DNA of 16,667 bases from Bacteroidota bacterium (GCA_023251595.1 JAHEYM010000004.1:24204-40870); one strand, 5' to 3'; shown: positions 5,616-13,397, numbered from the stretch's first letter. A program made the numbers and translations. The notes: a model not told the origin generated them from the letters alone.

Positions 5616-6779
5616 TTAATCGTAAAACGTTTTGTTTTCATCAGCCATTTTATTCAACAGAATCGAAGGTCGGTACCGTTCTTCATGATATGTGTGATGC
5701 AAATCGGAAATTAATTCAAGCACATTAATTATTCCAATGTCGTCAGCCCACTTTAATAACCCTTTCGGATAATTCACTCCTTTTGTCATCGCGAGATCAA
5801 TATCATCGCGGGTTGCAACATTCCAGTATAATGCTTCCGCCGCTTCGTTGATGAGCATTGCCAACACTCTTGTATATATATATTTTCCTTTGTCGGGATC
5901 TTTTGTTGGTTCGGGTTGAATCCTTCCTTCTGCATAATCATAATATCCTCTTCCTGATTTTTTTCCGAAATATCCGGCTTCGAATAATCTCTTTTGTGTG
6001 AGAGATGGTTTGTATCTTGGTTCGAAAAAATATTGTTTCCAAACCGTTTCAGTAACCGTATAATTAATATCGTTTCCAATCATATCCATTAGTTCAAACG
6101 GACCCATTCTGAAACTGCCGAACTCTTTCATTGCCCAATCGATCGTTGCGAAATCAGCAATTCCCTCTTCATATATACGTATCGCTTCACCATAATAGGG
6201 ACGTGCAATACGGTTCACAATAAATCCCGGAACATCTTTCGCGATTACAGGAATTTTTCCCCAACCCGAAATTAATGTCTTCACTTCACCCGCCAACAAA
6301 GGGTCTGTCGTAATTCCCGGAATAATTTCTACCAAAGGCATCAATGGCGCCGGATTAAAAAAATGAATTCCGATTACTCGTTCCGGATGTTGGCAAGCAG
6401 ATGCAATCGAAGTGATTGAAAGTGAAGAAGTATTCGTCGCGAGAATTGTTTTGATTGAAACAATATTTTCAAGCTCACGAAAAAGATTTTGTTTTACCTC
6501 AGCGTTTTCAATCACTGCTTCAATTACTAAATCGCAGTTTTTAAATTCGCTCATATCTTCAACAAAACGAATTCTATTTAATATTTGAATTGATTCTCCT
6601 CTTGGAATTTTCCCTTTATCTTCTGCTTTTTCTAAACTTATTTGTATCGTTGATCTCGCTTTTAAGATTGCAGTTTCAAAACTGTCGAAAATAAAAACAT
6701 TCATTCCCGCCATAGCAGCAACCTGAGCAATACCACTGCCCATCGCCCCAGCCCCTACAACCCCAATATTTTTAATCAT
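5616..6779 (-). CDS. paaH: 3-hydroxyacyl-CoA dehydrogenase PaaH
   Basis: A 387-aa protein from the ATG at 6779; the frame extends two codons further to a TTG at 6785, but the family starts at MIKNIGVVGAG. The N-terminal Rossmann domain has GAGAMG at residues 9-14 for NAD binding and a central ATNTSSLSI (114-122). Catalytic residues are visible as Ser118/119, His139 (IGIHFFNPAP) and Glu151 (LVEII), followed by KDVPGFIVNR (181-190). Two C-terminal dimerisation domains follow, one with GPFELMDMIGND (226-237), the other with NEAAEAL and DIDLAMTKGVNYPKG (326-340). It oxidises 3-hydroxyadipyl-CoA to 3-oxoadipyl-CoA late in phenylacetate breakdown. It sits between paaG and an unknown gene plus paaI. 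Assignment to PaaH rather than a fatty-acid HBD paralogue rests on this context. Confidence 0.9.
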   Translation of the reverse strand: MIKNIGVVGAGAMGSGIAQVAAMAGMNVFIFDSFETAILKARSTIQISLEKAEDKGKIPRGESIQILNRIRFVEDMSEFKNCDLVIEAVIENAEVKQNLFRELENIVSIKTILATNTSSLSITSIASACQHPERVIGIHFFNPAPLMPLVEIIPGITTDPLLAGEVKTLISGWGKIPVIAKDVPGFIVNRIARPYYGEAIRIYEEGIADFATIDWAMKEFGSFRMGPFELMDMIGNDINYTVTETVWKQYFFEPRYKPSLTQKRLFEAGYFGKKSGRGYYDYAEGRIQPEPTKDPDKGKYIYTRVLAMLINEAAEALYWNVATRDDIDLAMTKGVNYPKGLLKWADDIGIINVLELISDLHHTYHEERYRPSILLNKMADENKTFYD

Positions 6780-6823
6780 TCTCAATCAACAAAAAAATAT
6801 CTATATATTTGTACGTACCTTTT

Positions 6824-6863
6824 CTTCAACTCTTCAACTCTTCAACTTATCAACTTATCAACT
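6824..6863. repeat. 8-bp tandem repeat between paaG and paaH
   Basis: Five uninterrupted 8-bp units: CTTCAACT three times (6824-6847), then TATCAACT twice (6848-6863). The last unit overlaps the TAG stop of paaG. On the coding strand the repeat lies downstream of the paaG stop in the 82-bp spacer before paaH. The repeat is seen directly; a slippage-prone spacer that tunes distance or mRNA structure is only a guess. Confidence 0.8.
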
Positions 6864-7635
6864 ATTCCCCCGTAAAAATCGGTTTTCTTTTTTCTAAAAA
6901 TGCAGTAACTCCTTCGGCAAAATCTTGTGACGATCCTGCCTTCACCTGCATTTCTCCTTCTCGTTCCAATTGTGTTTCGAGATTATTATAGAGTGATTCG
7001 TTCAACAATATTTTTGTCAATCCGATTCCAACTGTTGGCATATTCGCAAGTTGTATTGCGGATGCCATTGCTTCTTCCTGCAATGTTTCATCCTCACAAA
7101 CTTTATAAATCATTCCCATTTGCATCGCCTGTTCTGCGGTAATTTTATCGCCCAGCATCATGAGAGCGGAGGCGCGTTGCAAACCAACAAGCCTTGGAAG
7201 AAAATAAGTTCCGCCACTGTCGGGAATAAGTCCTATTTTGCTGAATCCCTGCGTAAAAGTTGCGGATCTGGCTGCGAAAACGATGTCGCAACACAGTGCC
7301 ACATTCGCTCCGGCTCCTGTTGCAATTCCATTCACTGCACAGAGAACAGGTTTCGCGAGCTGCCGGATTTTTAGAATCACCGGATTATAACAATTCCTGA
7401 CATGCTCCTGAATGTCGGAAATACCGCCACTCATCGCCTCCGCAAGATCCTGTCCGGCGCAAAACGCTCTGCCGGAACCCGTTATCAGTACAGCACGAAT
7501 TTGTTTATCGGCTCCACATTCATCCAGCGCCACTTGCAAATCGAGCAACATCTGCGTGTTAAATGAGTTCAGGACCTCCGGTCGGTTGAGGGTGATAAGT
7601 CCGACCCCATTGAGTTTTTCGAATAGAATATGCAT
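6862..7635 (-). CDS. paaG: 1,2-epoxyphenylacetyl-CoA isomerase PaaG
   Basis: A 257-aa crotonase-fold enzyme of normal length. The oxyanion-hole motifs are present: AFCAGQDL (residues 57-64) and NGIATGAGANVAL (102-114). FSKIGLIPDSGGTYFLPRLVG (131-151) carries Asp139 in the IPDSGG motif characteristic of PaaG rather than the Glu pair of true enoyl-CoA hydratases. PaaG converts ring-1,2-epoxyphenylacetyl-CoA to oxepin-CoA and also shifts double bonds in later intermediates. It is the first gene of a minus-strand cluster with paaH, an unknown gene and paaI, and is divergent from cbpA. A TAACTTTG promoter element lies about 38 bp upstream of its start. Confidence 0.9.
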   Translation of the reverse strand: MHILFEKLNGVGLITLNRPEVLNSFNTQMLLDLQVALDECGADKQIRAVLITGSGRAFCAGQDLAEAMSGGISDIQEHVRNCYNPVILKIRQLAKPVLCAVNGIATGAGANVALCCDIVFAARSATFTQGFSKIGLIPDSGGTYFLPRLVGLQRASALMMLGDKITAEQAMQMGMIYKVCEDETLQEEAMASAIQLANMPTVGIGLTKILLNESLYNNLETQLEREGEMQVKAGSSQDFAEGVTAFLEKRKPIFTGE

Positions 7636-7672
7636 TCTGTTTGTCTGAAAGTGAGGTTTTCGATTGAAGAAC

Positions 7673-7680
7673 CAAAGTTA
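7673..7680 (-). promoter_or_regulatory. -7 promoter element of paaG
   Basis: On the minus strand TAACTTTG is an exact TAnnTTTG match; transcription would start near 7669, about 34 bases before the paaG ATG. No good TTTG is seen at the -33 position, so the promoter may be weak or activator-dependent. Confidence 0.45.
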
Positions 7681-7692
7681 AAAAAAATGTCT

Positions 7693-7724
7693 TTTGATTT
7701 TCCGTACCTTTCGGCATAATTTTG
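7693..7724 (+). promoter_or_regulatory. Bacteroidota-type promoter of cbpA-cbpM
   Basis: TTTG (7693-7696), 20 bases, then TAATTTTG (7717-7724), an exact consensus match. The predicted transcript starts near 7728-7731, only about 13-16 bases before the cbpA ATG, leaving almost no room for a ribosome-binding site. Confidence 0.65.
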
Positions 7725-7743
7725 TGTCATTAAAATCACTCCA

Positions 7744-8655
7744 ATGGAATACATTGATTATTATAAAATATTAGAACTTACAAAAATCGCGAGCGATGCA
7801 GATATCAAAAAAGCATATCGCAAATTAGCGAGAAAATATCATCCCGATCTGAATCCGAATGATCAAACTGCTAAAAAAAATTTTCAACAAATAAATGAGG
7901 CGAATGAAGTACTAAGTGATCCCGAGAAAAGAAAAAAATATGATAAATACGGAAAAGATTGGAAACATGCGGAGGAATTTGAAAAAGCAGGTCACCCTGG
8001 TAATCAACAGCAACAACAATATGGAAGAAATACCGGCCGACAGAGTGGTTTTGGAAATTCTGATGAACATGATTTCTCCGATTTTTTTGAATCAATGTTT
8101 GGGGGACGGTCGGGTGGTAGAAGGGAAAGTCAGGTGAAGTATCGTGGACAGGATTTTAATGCAGAATTAAATCTCGATCTTATTTCTGTTTATAAAACGC
8201 ATAAACAGACTTTGACCGTAAATGGTAAAAATATTCGGTTGACCATTCCGGCAGGAGTCGAAAACGGACAAACAATCAAAATCCCCGGACATGGTGGAGA
8301 AGGCGTAAACGGCGGACCTAACGGTGATTTATATATAACTTTTTCGATAGAAAACCACACGAAATTTAAACGTGCGGGGAACGATTTATATTCGGATGTT
8401 GAAATTGATTTATATAAAGCACTGCTTGGGGGTGAAATTACTGTTGATACTTTTGAAGGACGGGTAAAATTAAAAATTCAACCTGAAACTCAATCAGGAA
8501 CAAAAGTGAAATTAAAAGGAAAAGGATTCCCCGTTTATAAAAAGGAAAATGAATTTGGTGATTTATATATCACCTACAAAATAAAGAATCCGACAAATCT
8601 AAGCGAAAGAGAAAAAGAATTGTTTAGCGAATTAGCCAATCTGCGCAAAAAATGA
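7744..8655 (+). CDS. cbpA: DnaJ-like co-chaperone CbpA
   Basis: A 303-aa class II (zinc-finger-free) J protein. The J domain (residues 1-70) has DYYKIL, KAYRKLARKYHPDLNP with the essential His-Pro-Asp at 33-35, and EANEVLSDPEKRKKYDKYG. A Gly/Gln-rich linker follows (residues 83-130, with QQQQQYG and FFESMFGGRSGG). Two beta-sandwich substrate-binding domains come next (about 135-285), including RLTIPAGVENGQTIKIPGHG, NGDLYITFSIENH, DLYKALLGGEITVDT and KLKGKGFPVY. The C-terminus is a short dimerisation tail. J proteins stimulate DnaK's ATPase and deliver substrates; CbpA is the stress/nucleoid-associated type. The stop overlaps the ATG of cbpM by 4 bp (ATGA), making a translationally coupled pair. 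Confidence 0.92.
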   Translation: MEYIDYYKILELTKIASDADIKKAYRKLARKYHPDLNPNDQTAKKNFQQINEANEVLSDPEKRKKYDKYGKDWKHAEEFEKAGHPGNQQQQQYGRNTGRQSGFGNSDEHDFSDFFESMFGGRSGGRRESQVKYRGQDFNAELNLDLISVYKTHKQTLTVNGKNIRLTIPAGVENGQTIKIPGHGGEGVNGGPNGDLYITFSIENHTKFKRAGNDLYSDVEIDLYKALLGGEITVDTFEGRVKLKIQPETQSGTKVKLKGKGFPVYKKENEFGDLYITYKIKNPTNLSEREKELFSELANLRKK

Positions 8656-8951
8656 AAAACGAAAATTTAATTCCTGTTCCCGAATTTTGTCAACATCATC
8701 AAATAGAATTTTCTTTCATTTCAACATTGAGTGAATATGGTTTGGTTGAGGTGACCGTTATAAACGAGATAGAATATATCGATAAAGAGCAAATCAAAGA
8801 GCTTGAGAAAATGATCCGTATGCATTACGAGCTGGATATCAATGTGGAAGGTATTGATGCAATCACACATTTGTTGAAACGATACGACCGCCTGAATGAA
8901 GAATTGTTAGGAGCAAAAAATCGATTGAGGATTTATGAGGGAGACAAATGA
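8652..8951 (+). CDS. cbpM: CbpM, MerR-like modulator of CbpA
   Basis: A 99-aa protein of the chaperone-modulator family: an N-terminal MerR-like helix-turn-helix-type region (IPVPEFCQHHQIEFSFISTL and EYGLVEVTVINE), a helix over EYIDKEQIKELEKMIRMHYE, then INVEGIDAITHLLKRYDRLNEELL, ending in a coiled-coil tail. In E. coli, CbpM binds the CbpA J domain and inhibits its activity. Its start overlaps the end of cbpA in an ATGA, so stoichiometric co-synthesis is expected. Length is typical. It ends 6 bp from the convergent phosphatase gene, leaving no obvious space for a terminator. Confidence 0.88.
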   Translation: MKNENLIPVPEFCQHHQIEFSFISTLSEYGLVEVTVINEIEYIDKEQIKELEKMIRMHYELDINVEGIDAITHLLKRYDRLNEELLGAKNRLRIYEGDK

Positions 8952-8957
8952 TATTTT

Positions 8958-10049
8958 TCATTTTCTCAATACATCATAAAACCCATCTGCAACAGGATGT
9001 TCGCATTTAAAATTCAACCCTAAAAAATCTGCAATCGTTTGCGTCCATTGTTTTTGATACAATTGGATGTTCGTTGTAATTTCACCCTTAGCCGGAATTT
9101 GTGGTCCGATTATTCCAAACCAAATTTGATCAGATTCAGCAATTTTAGAATTATGACTTGTCCATTTGTCTTTTAATCCTCTTCCATGATCGACGGTGAT
9201 AATCAACAATGTTTTATCTTTATAGATGTTACTGTTTTGTATAAAATTCCAAATATCTTTTAACCAATTATCGACAGTATGAGCCGCATCAAGATAATCT
9301 TTATATCTTCCGGCATGAGCCCACTCATCTGTTTCACCGTAGGAAATATAAAGAACTTTCGGCTTATTTAATCTCAGCTCTGCCATCGCTGCATAATGTG
9401 TGAAGACATCAAAAGCCTCTTCACCAAAAGGATTATATGTATCTTTTTTAAGTTTATTTATTGTACGTTGATCCTGATCGGGCTCTAATCCTCCGCAATC
9501 ATCATTACCACAAATCACCGGAAACCCGGATCGTTTTTCATTGAGAATTCTATCGAAGACATCCCATGCGCAGTATGCTGCGACCTTACCTTTGTAACCA
9601 TCCAGTTTATTTATAAATTCCAATATATTTGTATTTGGGTTAGCTGGATAATCATTTTTATTAATAGCAGTGTCAACGAACCCGCAAAACAATTCACTAT
9701 AACCGGGATAAGAAAACCAATACGGGTTAGATACATTCACTTTGCAACCCAACGAACGATTCCCGTATATTTGTCCTTGTGCAGCAATTGTATTCCATAG
9801 AAATGGCATTAATTTCGTTCGGCGGATCTGTTCCGTCTCTGCCCAATATTTTTTGAAAATTCCCGCACTGTCATCCTGATTAAATTTCGGATTTTTTGCT
9901 ATAGAGGCATCCATTCCTTTAAATACTTCCTGCCAACGAAAACCATCCGTAGTCACAATAATAATATTTTCAATTTGATTTTGCGGTTGTGAATAGGCAA
10001 GATGGCAAATGAAAATGCCAATCAGGGTGGAGAAATAATGAGTTTTCAT
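8958..10049 (-). CDS. Secreted alkaline-phosphatase-superfamily hydrolase (phosphodiesterase-like)
   Basis: A 363-aa protein with an N-terminal signal peptide (MKTHYFSTLIGIFICHLAYS, cleavage near residue 20). The alkaline phosphatase fold's metal and catalytic sites are visible: Asp35 (VTTDGFRW), a probable Ser113 nucleophile in FSYPGYSE, Asp241 and His245 (GETDEWAH), Asp287/His288 (TVDHGRG) and a closing His299. The order matches type I phosphodiesterase/nucleotide pyrophosphatase and phosphoglyceromutase-like enzymes. It would act in the periplasm or outside the cell on a phosphate ester or diester; the substrate is unknown. Relatives I remember often have Asn where Ser118 stands here (YPGYNE). 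It lies 34 bp downstream of the ferritin-like gene on the same strand, across a dispersed repeat, and could be co-transcribed with it. Confidence 0.85.
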   Translation of the reverse strand: MKTHYFSTLIGIFICHLAYSQPQNQIENIIIVTTDGFRWQEVFKGMDASIAKNPKFNQDDSAGIFKKYWAETEQIRRTKLMPFLWNTIAAQGQIYGNRSLGCKVNVSNPYWFSYPGYSELFCGFVDTAINKNDYPANPNTNILEFINKLDGYKGKVAAYCAWDVFDRILNEKRSGFPVICGNDDCGGLEPDQDQRTINKLKKDTYNPFGEEAFDVFTHYAAMAELRLNKPKVLYISYGETDEWAHAGRYKDYLDAAHTVDNWLKDIWNFIQNSNIYKDKTLLIITVDHGRGLKDKWTSHNSKIAESDQIWFGIIGPQIPAKGEITTNIQLYQKQWTQTIADFLGLNFKCEHPVADGFYDVLRK

Positions 10050-10053
10050 TTAT

Positions 10054-10082
10054 TAATTCGTGTCAATTCGTGAAATTAGTGT
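10054..10082. repeat. Fragment of dispersed intergenic repeat (copy 1)
   Basis: TAATTCGTGTCAATT (10054-10068) recurs exactly at 11815-11829, and TGAAATTAGTGT (10071-10082) recurs exactly at 11081-11092. The copy fills the gap between the phosphatase and ferritin-like genes. Confidence 0.6.
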
Positions 10083-10083
10083 A

Positions 10084-11076
10084 TCAGAATTTTGGGCAAG
10101 ATCCCGACACCCAAACCGTTGTGAGAGCATCTCTTAAATTAAACATATTATCCCAAAAGGAATCTCTCATTGTGTCACCATCCGAATTAAAATCATTTTC
10201 CATTTCCAGAAGAAATAATTTGAAGGCGTTATCCAAATTTCTTTGTTCAACCGAATCATGGCCCTCGCGTGTTGCAGAATACACCGGAGGCAGCTTTTTA
10301 TGGTGAAGTAATAGGATTTTGAATTTCTGATAGTGACTCAAATGTCCTTTGTAAAGCGACGCATCATATTCCTTCCCTTCCTCGACTTTCGGCGGACGGA
10401 AATCAGCAGGAACTTTTTTCGCATCAGCTCCTTCTCCTTGTTCTATAATTGCATCGATCGCTTTCAAAGCTGTATCTCTCGAATTTATTTTTTGACTGAA
10501 TCCGTGATTTTTTCCTTTCGTATTGTGATACTCGTTGAAAGTGTTTTTTTGTTTTGTGTTGAAATTGTCTCCTACATAACATTCTTCCCACAAATGAACA
10601 ATTCCCTGTTTCAGAGCTTCATAAAGTTCTGCGATTGAGTTGTAGGATTTTTCTTTTCCCCACACAATTTCCTTTTTAGGATGTGGTAACTCAATCGCGC
10701 AAAAGAGTTGAAGTGAATTATAATTCAATGCCTGGGGTTTTACGGAATAGCCTTTCAGAAATTCAGGGAGATAATGTTTCTCTGGGTGAATAAATGGTAT
10801 ACCCTTTTTCTCATCATAAACAGGAATTGAAAACTTGGGAGATACTCCCAATGCGTTCGAAATATTACATACTAATTCGAGATGCAACATTTCCTGAATA
10901 ACGACAGAGAATATTAATTTTGCCGCATCAGGATAATCAATATGTTTTAATTTTTTCAAATCCTTAATACTGTACAATGCTGTCAAATAAAGTGGTATAG
11001 TCCACATTTCCAGTTTGTGCGCGTGTTGCAAATGCTGATGTAAATCTGATTTATTCCAGGTTGAAGGATGTTTCAT
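10084..11076 (-). CDS. Ferritin-like protein (VioB/iminophenylpyruvate-dimer-synthase-like domain)
   Basis: A 330-aa protein. The N-terminal half is a ferritin-like helical bundle with HLQHAHKLEMWTIPLYLTAL (Glu23) and SVVIQEMLHLELVCNISNAL (Glu62, His65), the E...ExxH iron-ligand layout, then SIAELYEALKQGIVHL (about 147-162) as the matching second half. The pattern resembles the ferritin-like domain found in VioB, RebD and related iminophenylpyruvate dimer synthases and in many uncharacterised proteins. The C-terminal part has GHLSHYQKFKILL and a helix ending in ALTTVWVSGSCPKF. No violacein-type genes are nearby, so involvement in indole pigment synthesis is unlikely; a di-iron or heme-dependent oxidase of unknown substrate is the safest reading. 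It precedes the phosphatase gene by 34 bp. Confidence 0.75.
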   Translation of the reverse strand: MKHPSTWNKSDLHQHLQHAHKLEMWTIPLYLTALYSIKDLKKLKHIDYPDAAKLIFSVVIQEMLHLELVCNISNALGVSPKFSIPVYDEKKGIPFIHPEKHYLPEFLKGYSVKPQALNYNSLQLFCAIELPHPKKEIVWGKEKSYNSIAELYEALKQGIVHLWEECYVGDNFNTKQKNTFNEYHNTKGKNHGFSQKINSRDTALKAIDAIIEQGEGADAKKVPADFRPPKVEEGKEYDASLYKGHLSHYQKFKILLLHHKKLPPVYSATREGHDSVEQRNLDNAFKLFLLEMENDFNSDGDTMRDSFWDNMFNLRDALTTVWVSGSCPKF

Positions 11077-11080
11077 TTGT

Positions 11081-11140
11081 TGAAATTAGTGTCTCGTTTC
11101 TTTGTGAATCTTAGCGCCTTCGCGTCTTCGTGGCAGCAAA
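11081..11140. repeat. Fragment of dispersed intergenic repeat (copy 2)
   Basis: Contains TGAAATTAGTGT (11081-11092, shared with copy 1) followed by TTTCTTTGTGAATCTTAG, CGCCTTCGCGTCTTCGTGG and CAGCAAAA. From memory this whole string, in variant forms, is dispersed between genes in many Bacteroidota and related assemblies. It occupies the gap between the ferritin-like gene and the YcxB-like gene, and would form the leader of the ferritin-like transcript. Confidence 0.55.
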
Positions 11141-11167
11141 ACTATTTCCATTCCCACGACTCTTCAA
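11137..11167 (-). promoter_or_regulatory. Possible promoter of the ferritin-like gene
   Basis: On the minus strand TTG (11167-11165), 20 bases, TAGTTTTG (11144-11137). It matches the consensus but overlaps both the end of the YcxB-like gene and the start of the dispersed repeat, so the match could be incidental. Confidence 0.35.
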
Positions 11168-11687
11168 TATTATACGAAATATTTAAGTGTCCCGCAAGTT
11201 CTTTCAACATTGTCCTAAATTCTTCCAAATCTTTTATTTTGTTTTTAGGAAAGATAAAAGCTTGTCCGGTTTTTAACTTCATAAGAATCATTTCCGGAAG
11301 TTCAATTATTTCTTCAATTTCTTTTTTCGGAATCTTGCTTTCCATTTCACCGCTTCTTGCAAATAAAAAATCAGTTCCGAATTCCATTGTGGTTGGTTTC
11401 CTGACACGTTCTTTGTAGTTCTCTCTTATGAAGGATTGAAAATGTTTAACATAATGCCGTCTCTCCCAAATAGGATAAATAAATAACCAAAGCATGCCGA
11501 ATGCGAAAAATGAAATAGCAATAATCAGGTTTTCCTTAAACAAAAATAAAATTCCAATTACACCGTAAATAATCGGAACGATCCACTTGTTGTTTTCTCT
11601 CTTCTTCCTTATTCTATCTGACTTAGACGCAACATAAAGCTGAAAATTTATGAAGTCGTTTTCATCAACCGAATATTCAATGGTCAT
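11142..11687 (-). CDS. YcxB-like membrane protein
   Basis: A 181-aa protein from the ATG at 11687 (the frame runs three codons further to a TTG). It has a short cytosolic N-terminus starting TIEYSVDENDFINFQLYVAS, two adjacent membrane segments (about residues 37-72, WIVPIIYGVIGILFLF and AISFFAFGMLWLFIYPIW), and a C-terminal beta-rich domain (MEFGTDFLFARSGEMESKIP, then ILMKLKTGQAFIFPKNKI). This layout and the closing IFPKNKI-type motif are those of the YcxB-like family, whose function is unknown. It is flanked on both sides by dispersed-repeat fragments and lies 140 bp after the large membrane protein gene on the same strand; no firm promoter was found. Confidence 0.75.
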   Translation of the reverse strand: MTIEYSVDENDFINFQLYVASKSDRIRKKRENNKWIVPIIYGVIGILFLFKENLIIAISFFAFGMLWLFIYPIWERRHYVKHFQSFIRENYKERVRKPTTMEFGTDFLFARSGEMESKIPKKEIEEIIELPEMILMKLKTGQAFIFPKNKIKDLEEFRTMLKELAGHLNISYNIEESWEWK

Positions 11688-11696
11688 TTTCCTCAA

Positions 11697-11829
11697 TAAT
11701 TTAACCTTGCAATTTTAATAATATTTGGGATTCTCTCCAAATATTTGTACAAGTTTAATTTTGCTACGAACCCTCCTGTCGGCGGGCGAACGGACGCGAA
11801 GAGATGTGAAGAAATAATTCGTGTCAATT
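11697..11829. repeat. Intergenic gap with GC-rich block and repeat fragment (copy 3)
   Basis: TAATTCGTGTCAATT at 11815-11829 is an exact copy of 10054-10068 and overlaps the stop codon of the membrane protein gene. Before it lies a GC-rich block (11771-11800, CCTCCTGTCGGCGGGCGAAC) unlike the surrounding AT-rich DNA. A CAAATATTTG palindrome is at 11738-11747. No gene is supported here. Confidence 0.5.
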
Positions 11830-13372
11830 AGTGTAATTCTTGTCTCTTTTTGAAAAGCAGTACTTTTCCACCAGAAGAACAATAAACCGACACATACTCC
11901 CGATCCAAAAATTTATTTAAATCCAACGAACACGAATCTTTCATGTCTCCGCGATAGTACCACTTTAATATATAGTCAATTGTTTTTCCCGTTACTTTCT
12001 CATACGCCGGCACATCTATGCAGGGATGATTCGAGGTTGCAAAATCACCGATTACTCCGTAAGGAATCATACCCGGTTTCCAACAGGTAGGGAAATGTGG
12101 TTTTGCGGCCTCATAATTATCGAGCATCAAGATTTGTTTAGTTGCTCCGATATAATCTGATAAATTGCTGTGGAGCCAATTGTCTGAATAATTCAATGGC
12201 AATACTACCGAGTTTTTTTCTATATGGTCGGCTGCACTTGTGATTTCCAGGACTTCTTCACACAAAACAGAAGCTTGCTGATAATGGTAACGGAGAAATA
12301 ATAAATTCGGCAAAACACAAATACCGACAAAAATAATCACAACCATTTTATTCGCGGGTTGAATCGCAAACCAAAGTATGAGTGTCAGAAAGAAAAACAG
12401 TAATATACGGATCGAAACAAATCCACCGGAAGATAATTCGTCGGGCGTCACAAAATATAATATCGTTAAAAAAATGCAAGCTAAGAACCATACATCCCCT
12501 TTCTTTAAAAATATTTTATTCTTCATCCGGCAATATATTATGTACATAAACATCGCCACAAAAGCAATTCTGATCGGAATGGTGAAGGCTTGTTCAACCT
12601 CATGATTGATGGTGATGATCGGATTGATATTCAAAATCCAGTTCACCAGTTGTGAAGTTTCAAGAAAAACACTTCTGTCGTGCGTACCGGAATTTTTCAC
12701 CATAAAATAAACTGATAGAATGAAAGCCGGAAATCCCGCAGCAATTAGAAAAATGATTTTCCTGATTAATCCTGTTCTTGTTACAGATGAAAAAAGATTG
12801 CTCGCAATCATCATCCCCAGAAACAAAAAAGCTAAAAGTAAAACCATGAGGTGTGAAAAATAAAGCAACAGAAATAACAAAGCGAGAATAAGGCCGTGTC
12901 TGATATTTAATCGATTCTCATTACGAATGAAATAAGCTGTTGTTAAAAATAATATCGGTATCGCGAGACAAAAATTCCAGAAGCCAATGCAAAAAGGGAA
13001 GGAATAAATAAACGGAAATATCAACCATGAACCAATATTATTCGCGGGACTCATCGTCCTGATCAGATACCGAAATGAATACGTAATTCCAACTATATAT
13101 ATGACAAGCAATAATTTTTCGGAAAGAAATGCCGGAAGAAAAAGATTAAACAACGCAAGTAAAAAGTGTCCCGACCAATTTGCTTCAGGCGAGGGATTCA
13201 TCATAAAAAAATCGTGTGCAGCTGATGAAGGATAAAACAAAAGTTGATCGATGATCCCTGAATTGTAAAGATGCGAAGGCCCATCGAGTGTCGGATAGAA
13301 CGCATGCAACAAGACCGGCAAAAGGTACAATATAACAAATACAAAGAAGAGAATTTGCTCGGTGCGTTTCAT
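11828..13372 (-). CDS. Multi-pass integral membrane protein, GT-C glycosyltransferase-like topology
   Basis: A 514-aa protein with about ten to twelve hydrophobic segments from the N-terminus to near residue 385, then a ~130-residue soluble C-terminal domain. The first loop has YPTLDGPSHLYN (residues 26-37), with an Asp after the first membrane segment, as in GT-C type enzymes that use polyprenyl-linked sugars; the rest does not let me name a family. The C-terminal part starts near CEEVLEITSAADHIEKN and reads like the periplasmic domain of such transferases. It would act in the inner membrane, perhaps in surface glycan or lipid modification. It is preceded by a TATCTTTG promoter element and stands as a single gene. 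Glycosyltransferase role is inference from topology only. Confidence 0.65.
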   Translation of the reverse strand: MKRTEQILFFVFVILYLLPVLLHAFYPTLDGPSHLYNSGIIDQLLFYPSSAAHDFFMMNPSPEANWSGHFLLALFNLFLPAFLSEKLLLVIYIVGITYSFRYLIRTMSPANNIGSWLIFPFIYSFPFCIGFWNFCLAIPILFLTTAYFIRNENRLNIRHGLILALLFLLLYFSHLMVLLLAFLFLGMMIASNLFSSVTRTGLIRKIIFLIAAGFPAFILSVYFMVKNSGTHDRSVFLETSQLVNWILNINPIITINHEVEQAFTIPIRIAFVAMFMYIIYCRMKNKIFLKKGDVWFLACIFLTILYFVTPDELSSGGFVSIRILLFFFLTLILWFAIQPANKMVVIIFVGICVLPNLLFLRYHYQQASVLCEEVLEITSAADHIEKNSVVLPLNYSDNWLHSNLSDYIGATKQILMLDNYEAAKPHFPTCWKPGMIPYGVIGDFATSNHPCIDVPAYEKVTGKTIDYILKWYYRGDMKDSCSLDLNKFLDREYVSVYCSSGGKVLLFKKRQELH

Positions 13373-13389
13373 AGCAGTGTGTACCCCAA

Positions 13390-13397
13390 CAAAGATA
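13390..13397 (-). promoter_or_regulatory. -7 promoter element of the membrane protein gene
   Basis: On the minus strand TATCTTTG matches TAnnTTTG exactly. Transcription would start near 13386, about 14 bases before the ATG at 13372. A TTG lies upstream at 13416-13414, but at a short 16-base spacing. Confidence 0.45.

Noticed and set aside
6809..6991. 60-aa plus-strand frame with LFNSSTYQLIN
   Set aside because: Translation of the 8-bp tandem repeat plus antisense of paaG.
10084..11076. Role of the ferritin-like gene in violacein-type pigment synthesis
   Set aside because: No tryptophan oxidase, VioE or other pigment genes are nearby; only the domain resembles VioB.
11756..11763. TAATTTTG promoter-like element on the plus strand
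   Set aside because: No plus-strand gene follows and there is no TTTG at the right spacing.
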